Part shown: positions 1 to 5,899 of the stretch, piece by piece
Layout: each line of letters starts with the position of its first letter
Numbering within the stretch: the first letter of the stretch is position 1
DNA from: Chloroflexota bacterium
Lineage (GTDB): Bacteria; Chloroflexota; Limnocylindria; Limnocylindrales; CSP1-4
NCBI GenBank assembly: GCA_017860675.1
Contig: JAGDMV010000118.1
Span: 1-5,899, forward strand
Length of the DNA stretch: 5,899 nt
Reading direction: 5' to 3'
Notes under the pieces: generated by a model
Databases searched by the model: none
Told to the model about the DNA's origin: nothing
Seen by the model: the letters and a program-made list of their open reading frames with translations, nothing else
Program-made: the position numbers and the translations under genes

Positions 1-462
1 TTCCCCGACGATCCGCTCGCCCTGGCGGCCTTCGCGGCGGCCTTCGCCGTCCTCGTCCTCCTGCTGGCGATCGACCTTGACCAGCGGCTCCTGCCCGACC
101 TGCTCACCTTCCCGCTCGCTGCGGCCGCACTCGTCTTCGCCATGAGCGGCGCGAACCCGCTCGTCGGCGACGACCTCGGCCCGGCGCTGGCGGTGGCCCT
201 GGTCCCCCCGGCGGCGCTGTGGATGCTATCGCTGCCCTTCGGCGCCGGCGCCTTCGGCGGGGGGGACGTGAAGCTGCTCGTCGGCGTCGGGCTGCTGGCC
301 GGCTTCCCCCGCGCCCTGACCGGGCTGCTGGCCGGGTTGGTGATCGCCGGCATCGTCCTCGTCGCCCTGCTGGCGGCGCGCCGGATCTCCCGTCGAACGT
401 ACGTCCCCTTCGGGCCGTTCCTCATCGCCGGGGCGGCCTGGGGCATCCTCCTGGCCCCCTGA
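1..462 (+). CDS. Type IV prepilin peptidase (A24 family), 5'-truncated
   Basis: Frame 1 is open from the left edge to TGA at 460-462, giving 153 visible residues. This is a polytopic membrane aspartyl peptidase that cleaves the leader of type IV prepilins or related pseudopilins on the cytoplasmic face. Both active-site motifs are visible. IDLDQRLLPD carries the first catalytic aspartate at visible residue 25, and the family GxGD motif appears as GGGDVK with its aspartate at residue 89. Their 64-residue spacing matches what I recall for TcpJ (D125/D189). Hydrophobic stretches around residues 6-24, 34-48, 58-78, 90-120 and 140-153 fit membrane segments. Family members are usually about 220-290 residues, so roughly the N-terminal third to half lies outside the window, including any cysteine-bearing methylase region. 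Whether it serves pili, a Tad system or competence cannot be told, because no pilin gene is present. A run of seven G (259-265) encodes the second motif. Confidence 0.93.
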   Translation, partial: FPDDPLALAAFAAAFAVLVLLLAIDLDQRLLPDLLTFPLAAAALVFAMSGANPLVGDDLGPALAVALVPPAALWMLSLPFGAGAFGGGDVKLLVGVGLLAGFPRALTGLLAGLVIAGIVLVALLAARRISRRTYVPFGPFLIAGAAWGILLAP

Positions 463-496
463 CGATCGTCCGGGTCGGGGGCTCGCGTCGCTGGAG

Positions 497-502
497 TACA
501 AT
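497..502 (+). promoter_or_regulatory. Putative -10 box (TACAAT) upstream of the M23 peptidase gene
   Basis: TACAAT within GTACAATCC lies in the gap after the prepilin peptidase stop and 40 bases before the ATG at 543. No convincing -35 element is seen 16-18 bases upstream, where the sequence is G-rich. Similar (G/C)TANNATC boxes stand at nearly the same distance before glgC and pepN, which raises confidence a little. Confidence 0.35.
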
Positions 503-524
503 CCGGCCCGAAGCCGGGTCGTCC

Positions 525-530
525 GGAGGA
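525..530 (+). promoter_or_regulatory. Ribosome binding site (GGAGGA) supporting the 543 start
   Basis: GGAGGA is a strong Shine-Dalgarno sequence placed 12 bases before ATG 543, slightly long spacing. The same hexamer stands 11 bases before the pepN start. There is no comparable purine tract directly before the alternative ATG at 630, so this site is the main reason for choosing 543. Confidence 0.5.
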
Positions 531-542
531 TGTGCCCTCCCG

Positions 543-2015
543 ATGGCGACGCACCGGCGGGCCAAGGGCCGCAATGGCGCCCGGGAGCGCCGAAACGGAG
601 ACTGCTCGCACGATGGCGACGCCTGCCTGATGCATCGACCCGCCCTCCGCACGCGCCCCTCCCAGCCTGAGCTGGCGCCCGGGTGGGAGGCGGGGCCGGC
701 GCGCCGGGGCCGCCGCCGGGCTCTCCCGGCTCGCTTCCTGACCCTGCTGCTCCTCGTGCCGCTCCTGGTCGGCGTATCGGGGCCTGCCCCGGCCCGCGGC
801 GACGAGCTGTCCGACGCACAGGCCCGCCAGCGGGCGCTGGTGTCCAAGATCGAGGCCCAGCGCCGGCAGATGGACCGCCTCCGGGCGCAGCAGGCCGGCC
901 TGGAGACTGACATCGCCGACACGAAGGCGACCCTGGCCGCGGTCAACGCCGACATCGCCGCGGCCCAGAAGAAGGTGAAGCGTCTCGCCTCCCGGGTGGC
1001 CGCGGTCAAGGCGACCTACGCCGAGCTCGTCCGCCAGATCGGCATCTTCGACCGGGAGATCGCCGGGCTGCAGGCCGAGGAGGCGGAGCGGGCCCACGAC
1101 CTGGACAACCAGGTGGCCCGGCTCGAGGCGCGCATCCGCGAGGCCTACCGTACCGGCCGCACCTCGCTGCTCGAGACGCTCCTCTCGGCCGAGACCTTCA
1201 CCGACGTACTCGAGGATGTCGGCTCATACATGGATCTCGGCAGCCAGGACCGCGACCTGGCGATCCAGATCGAGCGCGACCGGGAGACGATCCGCACCGT
1301 CCGCGGCATGCTTGCCGAGACGCGGGCGGCAACGGCCCAGCTGCGCGACGAGGCTGCCGCCCAGAAGCGGGCCCTGGACGCGCGGATGAGGGAGTACCGC
1401 GCCGCCCAGAAGAAGCTGGCGGCGCTGCAGAAGGAGACGAAGCGCCAGCTCGCGAAGCAACGCGCCGCGTACTCCCGCCTGGCCGCCAACAAGGCGAGCC
1501 TGAAGGCCGCCATCGCGGCCAACGAGGCTGCCCAGCGGAAGCTCCGCAGCCAGATCAGCCGGCTGCTGGCGGAGCAGCGCAGCCGCGGCAACATCCCCTC
1601 GGCCTACAGCGGGACGCTGCGCTGGCCGCTGTCGGGGGTCATCACCCAGGAGTTCGGCTGCACGGGCTTCGGCCTCGAGCCGTCGACCGGCAGCTGCTCC
1701 CACTTCCACAACGGGATCGACATCGCCGCCCCGATGTACCGTCCGATCCGGGCGGCCGGCGACGGCGTCGTGCTCTTCGCCGGGCGGCTGTCCGACGGGG
1801 CCTGGGTGGTGGTGATCGCCCACTCGGCCAACCTCGTCACCTGGTACGGGCACGTCGACAACCGCCGGCACCCGCCACGAGTGCGCGCCGGTCAGTCGGT
1901 CGCGGCCGGCCAGGTGATCGCCTACGTGGGCATGACCGGGATGACGACCGGGCCCCACCTCCACTGGATCGTCCAGCTCAACGGGGAGTGGGTGAACCCG
2001 CGCAAGTTCGTCTGA
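543..2015 (+). CDS. Coiled-coil M23 (LytM) peptidase, EnvC/CwlO/PcsB-like murein hydrolase or activator
   Basis: The 490-residue product probably acts outside the membrane on peptidoglycan cross-bridges or as an amidase activator. A basic N-terminus precedes a hydrophobic segment at about residues 65-80 (FLTLLLLVPLLVGV), then PAPARG, a plausible export signal or anchor. Residues 88-350 are heptad-like, rich in Ala, Arg, Lys, Glu and Gln. They are interrupted near 200-240 by an AYRTGRTSLLETLLSAETF segment typical of PcsB/CwlO/EnvC coiled-coil domains, which in known systems contact FtsEX. The C-terminal LytM domain (about 356-490) keeps the zinc and catalytic residues: H389 and D393 (HNGID), H437 (YGHV), and H472 and H474 (HLH). 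It therefore looks catalytically competent, unlike degenerate EnvC. C373 and C385 flank the first motif and may form a disulfide. No ftsE or ftsX lies nearby. The start is uncertain: 543 has GGAGGA, while 630 (461 residues) gives a more ordinary signal peptide but lacks a ribosome site. Confidence 0.9.
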   Translation: MATHRRAKGRNGARERRNGDCSHDGDACLMHRPALRTRPSQPELAPGWEAGPARRGRRRALPARFLTLLLLVPLLVGVSGPAPARGDELSDAQARQRALVSKIEAQRRQMDRLRAQQAGLETDIADTKATLAAVNADIAAAQKKVKRLASRVAAVKATYAELVRQIGIFDREIAGLQAEEAERAHDLDNQVARLEARIREAYRTGRTSLLETLLSAETFTDVLEDVGSYMDLGSQDRDLAIQIERDRETIRTVRGMLAETRAATAQLRDEAAAQKRALDARMREYRAAQKKLAALQKETKRQLAKQRAAYSRLAANKASLKAAIAANEAAQRKLRSQISRLLAEQRSRGNIPSAYSGTLRWPLSGVITQEFGCTGFGLEPSTGSCSHFHNGIDIAAPMYRPIRAAGDGVVLFAGRLSDGAWVVVIAHSANLVTWYGHVDNRRHPPRVRAGQSVAAGQVIAYVGMTGMTTGPHLHWIVQLNGEWVNPRKFV

Positions 2016-2086
2016 CCTCGAGGCTCCGGCCGCCGTTCCTGGACCGCTGCCTCGCCCGCTCGTGCACCAGCCGCTGGCGCTCCTGC

Positions 2087-2126
2087 GCGCGCCGGCGTGC
2101 CGGCCGCTTGCCGCCCCGCGGCGCGC
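2087..2126. repeat. Perfect 8-bp GC-only inverted repeat, possible hairpin
   Basis: GCGCGCCG at 2087-2094 is the exact reverse complement of CGGCGCGC at 2119-2126, with 24 bases between. It lies 72 bases after the M23 gene stop, where a transcript end would be expected. No T-run follows the right arm, the loop is long, and chance GC inverted repeats are common at this base composition. A terminator role is only a possibility. Confidence 0.25.
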
Positions 2127-2191
2127 TCGCCTCGTGATCTCCGCACGGCCAGCCCCCTGACCCACGGGCCGGGAGATCCGGGGGGCCATGG

Positions 2192-2197
2192 TAGGAT
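2192..2197 (+). promoter_or_regulatory. Putative -10 box (TAGGAT) for glgC-NAPRTase
   Basis: TAGGAT within GTAGGATCG lies 42 bases before the glgC ATG, a few bases after a G-rich block. No -35 consensus is visible. Position and extended sequence match the boxes before the M23 gene and pepN. Confidence 0.35.
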
Positions 2198-2227
2198 CGC
2201 TCGACGCCCGGTGCGCCCGGTCGGCAC

Positions 2228-2232
2228 GAGGT
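2228..2232 (+). promoter_or_regulatory. Ribosome binding site (GAGGT) of glgC
   Basis: GAGGT with 7 bases to ATG 2240 is well placed. It supports that start, which also begins the conserved N-terminal nucleotide-binding strand at the expected point. Confidence 0.6.
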
Positions 2233-2239
2233 AGCGTGG

Positions 2240-3589
2240 ATGAAGCGGACTCTGGCGGTGATCCTGGCCGGAGGCGAAGGCGCCCGCCTGTCCATCCTGT
2301 CCGAGAAGCGGGCCAAGCCGGCGGTGCCATTCGGCGGCAAGTACCGGATCATCGACTTCGCCCTGTCCAACTGCGTCAACTCCAGCATCGACAACGTCGT
2401 CGTCCTGACGCAGTACAACCCCCGCTCGCTCAACGACCACATCGGCCGCGGTCGGCCGTGGGATCTCGACCGCAATACCGGGGGCGTCCGCGTCCTCCAG
2501 CCGTACATCGGCCGGAACAAGGCCTCCGACTGGTACCGGGGCACGGCCGATGCGGTGTTCCAGAACCTTGGCGTGGTGGACCAGGCGGCCGGCGACACCG
2601 TGGTCGTGCTGGCCGGCGACCACGTCTACAAGATGGACTACGGTCCCTTCGTGACGTTTCACCGCCGCAGGCGGGCCGACGTGACGATCGCCGTGCGCCG
2701 TGTACCGCTGGCCGACGCCAGCCGGATGGGCATCCTGGCCATGGACGAGTCGGGCCGGATCACCGACTTCGCCGAGAAGCCCAAGCAGCCCCGGAGCGAC
2801 CTCGCCTCGATGGGCGTGTACGTCTTCGCCAAGCGCACCTTCCACCGCTGGCTGGCCGAGTCGCGCCCGGACTTCGGCAGCGACGTCGTCCCGGCGATGC
2901 TGGCCGGCGGGGCGCGGGTCTTCGGCTATCGCTTCGACGGCTACTGGCAGGACGTGGGCACGATCCAGTCCTACTGGGAGGCCAACATGGCCCTCCTCGA
3001 CGACCGGCCCGACCTGGACATGTACGACCAGGAGTGGCTGATCCACACGCGGTCGGAGGAGCGGGCGCCGGCCCGGGTGGCGGCCACCGCCCAGGTCCAC
3101 CGCAGCCTGATCAGCCACGGCTGCCTGATCGACGGCACGGTGGTGAACTCGGTGCTGTCCCCGGGCGTGGTCGTGGGCGTCGGAGCGGTGGTGCGTGACT
3201 CGATCGTGATGTTCGACTCGGTCGTTCGGCCCGGGGCGGTCGTCGATCGGGCCATCCTCGACAAGCAGGTCGTCGTCGGGCCAGGCGCGATCGTGGGCGA
3301 GGGGATCCAGCTCGACCGGCCGAATCGCCTCACCCCGACCCACCTCAACACCGGGATCACGATCGTCGGCAAGCAGGCGGTGATCCCGCGCGGCGTGCGC
3401 ATCGGGCGGAACGTGCGCATCGACCCCAACGTGCGGGCGGCCGACTTCGCGGGCAGGGTGGTGGCGACCGGGTCGACGATCGAGCGGCACGACGGGCAGA
3501 CGCGCGCCCGGGCGGGCAGAAGCGCTCGCAACGCCGCCGGCGAGGAGACCCCGGTGCCGGGCTCGCGATCGGGGGACGCCGGCCTGTGA
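2240..3589 (+). CDS. glgC: Glucose-1-phosphate adenylyltransferase (ADP-glucose pyrophosphorylase)
   Basis: This cytoplasmic enzyme makes ADP-glucose and pyrophosphate from ATP and glucose-1-phosphate, the committed step of bacterial glycogen synthesis. The 449-residue protein starts at once with the nucleotidyltransferase signature: LAGGEGARL at residues 9-17, then RAKPAVPFGGKYRIIDF at 24-40. WYRGTADAVFQN begins at residue 98. D127 in AGDHVYKMDY matches the metal/catalytic aspartate and K180 in FAEKPK the glucose-1-phosphate lysine. DFGSDVVP and GYWQDVGTIQSYWEANM complete the catalytic domain. Residues about 285-400 show hexapeptide-like repeats of a left-handed beta-helix, where family members bind allosteric effectors and oligomerise. 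The protein exceeds the usual 400-430 residues because of a 45-residue tail (405-449), Arg/Gly/Ala-rich from about 421, that looks disordered. The start is set by GAGGT 7 bases upstream. The stop overlaps the next gene by 4 bases. No other glg gene is visible, so a glycogen role rests on the family. Confidence 0.96.
   Translation: MKRTLAVILAGGEGARLSILSEKRAKPAVPFGGKYRIIDFALSNCVNSSIDNVVVLTQYNPRSLNDHIGRGRPWDLDRNTGGVRVLQPYIGRNKASDWYRGTADAVFQNLGVVDQAAGDTVVVLAGDHVYKMDYGPFVTFHRRRRADVTIAVRRVPLADASRMGILAMDESGRITDFAEKPKQPRSDLASMGVYVFAKRTFHRWLAESRPDFGSDVVPAMLAGGARVFGYRFDGYWQDVGTIQSYWEANMALLDDRPDLDMYDQEWLIHTRSEERAPARVAATAQVHRSLISHGCLIDGTVVNSVLSPGVVVGVGAVVRDSIVMFDSVVRPGAVVDRAILDKQVVVGPGAIVGEGIQLDRPNRLTPTHLNTGITIVGKQAVIPRGVRIGRNVRIDPNVRAADFAGRVVATGSTIERHDGQTRARAGRSARNAAGEETPVPGSRSGDAGL
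3571..3576 (+). promoter_or_regulatory. Weak ribosome binding site (GGGGGA) inside the glgC end
   Basis: GGGGGA lies within the last codons of glgC, 9 bases before GTG 3586. It is a weak Shine-Dalgarno match; re-initiation through the GTGA overlap may contribute more. Confidence 0.3.
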
Positions 3590-4617
3590 GGCTGCGCCCC
3601 CAGCGGCCGTCGGACGGGATCCTGTCAGGCGAGTCGGCCGACGTGTACTTCCGCCGCGCCCAGACCATCCTCGAGCGCGAGGGCCTGGACCCGATCGTCA
3701 CGGTCGAGGTCTTCGGCCGCGCCGCGGGGGTCCTGTGCGGCATCGACGAGGCGAAAGGCCTGCTCGCCCACGCGCTGGTGGACGGGCTGCCGGCCGAGAC
3801 GCTGGTGGAGGGCCTCGACGACGGCGACACGGTTGCGACCAGGGAGGTCGTGCTCCGCGTCCGGGCCAGGTACCGGCAGTTCGGGCTGTACGAGACGGCC
3901 GTGCTGGGGATGATCGCCCAGGCCACCGGCTGGGCGACCGCCGCCCGGGAGTGCGTGGATGCCGCAGCGCCCCAGCCGGTCATCTGCTTCGGAGCGCGCC
4001 ATGTCCACCCGGACGTGGCCGACGTCCTCGACTACGCGGCCATCGTCGGCGGCTGCGTCGGCGCCTCGACGCCGGCCGGCGCGCGACTGGCCGGGCTCAA
4101 CCCCACTGGCACGATGCCCCACGCGCTCGTCCTCGTCATCGGCGACACGGTCGAGGCGGCCCTGGCCTTCGATCGCGACGTGGACCCCGGCATCCCCCGG
4201 ATCGTGCTCGTGGACACATTCCGTGACGAGGCCGAGGAGGCGCTGCGCGTGGCCGAGGCGCTCGGCGAGCGCCTGCACGGGATCCGGCTGGACACTCCCG
4301 CCGAGCGCGGCCGGGTCACGGCCGAGCTGGTCGGCGAGGTGCGTGCGAGGCTTGACCAGGCCGGTCACGGCCACGTCCGGATCGTGGTCTCGGGCGGTCT
4401 CACGCCCGACCGGATCCGCGACTTCAGGGAGCGCGGGGCACCGGCCGACAGCTACGCGGTCGGCAGCTACATCAGCGGGGCAGGCCCGATCGACTTCACC
4501 GCCGACATCAAGGAGATCGACGGAAGGCCGATCGCCAAGCGCGGCCGCATCCCGGGGATGACGCCCAGCCCCCGCCTGCGCCCGATCGACCTGGCAGCCT
4601 GGCGCGAGGGGAGCTGA
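3586..4617 (+). CDS. Nicotinate phosphoribosyltransferase (short type)
   Basis: The enzyme joins nicotinate to PRPP, helped by ATP, to form nicotinate mononucleotide, the entry step of NAD salvage (Preiss-Handler pathway) in the cytoplasm. The family is recognised from SADVYFRRAQTIL near residues 12-24, FGARHVHPDV at 135-144, GTMPHAL at 175-181, DTFRDE at 210-215, SGGL at 269-272 and VGSYIS at 292-297. The last three lie in the phosphate and PRPP-binding part of the type II phosphoribosyltransferase barrel. At 343 residues it is shorter than most PncB proteins (about 390-490) and closer to the compact archaeal/bacterial form. Its C-terminus after KRGR is brief and has no cysteines, so the zinc-knuckle tail I recall for the Thermoplasma enzyme appears to be missing. 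The GTG start overlaps the glgC stop in GTGA, pointing to translational coupling. Quinolinate phosphoribosyltransferase (NadC) is a less likely alternative, since its length and motifs differ. The symbol pncB is left off because this is not the long enteric form. Confidence 0.92.
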   Translation: MRLRPQRPSDGILSGESADVYFRRAQTILEREGLDPIVTVEVFGRAAGVLCGIDEAKGLLAHALVDGLPAETLVEGLDDGDTVATREVVLRVRARYRQFGLYETAVLGMIAQATGWATAARECVDAAAPQPVICFGARHVHPDVADVLDYAAIVGGCVGASTPAGARLAGLNPTGTMPHALVLVIGDTVEAALAFDRDVDPGIPRIVLVDTFRDEAEEALRVAEALGERLHGIRLDTPAERGRVTAELVGEVRARLDQAGHGHVRIVVSGGLTPDRIRDFRERGAPADSYAVGSYISGAGPIDFTADIKEIDGRPIAKRGRIPGMTPSPRLRPIDLAAWREGS

Positions 4618-4638
4618 GCGGCCGATCCGCTCGACGTC

Positions 4639-4644
4639 TACGAT
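4639..4644 (+). promoter_or_regulatory. Putative -10 box (TACGAT) upstream of the M1 aminopeptidase gene
   Basis: TACGAT within CTACGATCC lies in the 65-base gap after the NAPRTase stop, 38 bases before the ATG at 4683. It resembles the boxes at 497 and 2192. No -35 match is evident, and readthrough from the upstream pair remains possible. Confidence 0.3.
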
Positions 4645-4665
4645 CCCCGCCGACGGCGAACACCT

Positions 4666-4671
4666 GGAGGA
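4666..4671 (+). promoter_or_regulatory. Ribosome binding site (GGAGGA) of the M1 aminopeptidase gene
   Basis: GGAGGA lies 11 bases before ATG 4683. It fixes the start and repeats the layout seen before the M23 gene. Confidence 0.55.
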
Positions 4672-4682
4672 GTCACGCGACG

Positions 4683-5899
<1,217 letters not shown>

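Larger units (their letters stand above)
2016..2239. other. Intergenic region between the M23 peptidase gene and glgC
   Basis: This 224-base gap holds no supportable gene: frames crossing it are extensions of spurious antisense or shadow frames and carry no recognisable protein. It contains one perfect 8-bp GC inverted repeat in its middle and a promoter-like box plus ribosome site near its right end. No T-tract terminator was seen. Confidence 0.6.

Noticed and set aside
219..542. Upstream in-frame extension of the M23 gene to ATG 219
   Set aside because: It overlaps the real prepilin peptidase frame, and its Arg-rich translation is an out-of-frame reading of that gene. The ATG at 543 with GGAGGA is a better start.
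463..542. Possible terminator after the prepilin peptidase gene
   Set aside because: No stem with a T-run was found; only a G-rich stretch and the promoter-like box are present.
1224..2330. Antisense open frame (368 codons) spanning the M23 3' end and the gap before glgC
   Set aside because: It is low-complexity Arg/Gly/Pro/Ala-rich, with no motif or ribosome site. It crosses the gap only because stops are rare at this GC level.
2188..3198. Second + strand frame inside glgC (336 codons)
   Set aside because: Arg/Gly/Pro-rich shadow of glgC in another frame; the glgC frame carries all family motifs.
1922..3490. Long antisense open frame (about 520 codons) opposite glgC
   Set aside because: It mirrors the high third-position GC of glgC. 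Its translation is His/Asp/Arg/Val/Gly-rich, with no domain or ribosome site, while the + strand carries a clear enzyme.

Overview
This is a GC-rich window (roughly 70% by eye) of ordinary bacterial chromosome. All five protein-coding genes lie on the + strand and are closely packed. The very high third-position GC opens many long spurious frames on both strands. No rRNA, tRNA, CRISPR array, insertion sequence or phage gene was seen. The aminopeptidase N resembles the actinobacterial PepN type. Together with the base composition and short TANNAT promoter boxes without a clear -35, this suggests a high-GC member of Chloroflexota (for example the Limnocylindria group) or Actinomycetota. That placement is inference; the window holds no marker that settles it.

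Layout: (1) 1-462, the C-terminal part of a type IV prepilin peptidase with both catalytic aspartates, cut by the left edge. (2) 543-2015, a secreted or membrane-anchored coiled-coil M23 peptidase of the EnvC/CwlO/PcsB-like cell-wall hydrolase group; its start could instead be 630. (3) A 224-base gap with one GC-rich inverted repeat and a promoter-like box. (4) 2240-3589, glucose-1-phosphate adenylyltransferase (glgC). (5) 3586-4617, a short nicotinate phosphoribosyltransferase whose GTG start overlaps the glgC stop in a GTGA junction. (6) 4683 to the right edge, an M1-family aminopeptidase N cut after about 405 residues, with the full zinc site present.

The genes do not form one obvious pathway. 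The first two act at the cell envelope (pilin processing, peptidoglycan hydrolysis). The last three are cytoplasmic metabolism: glycogen precursor synthesis, NAD salvage and peptide turnover. The tightest link is glgC with the NAPRTase gene, which overlap by 4 bases and should be co-translated. Three units (M23 gene, glgC pair, pepN) each have a box of the form (G/C)TANNATC 38-42 bases before the chosen start and a purine-rich ribosome binding site, so they look like separate short transcription units. No previously undescribed system was found; the findings are modest points of gene architecture.
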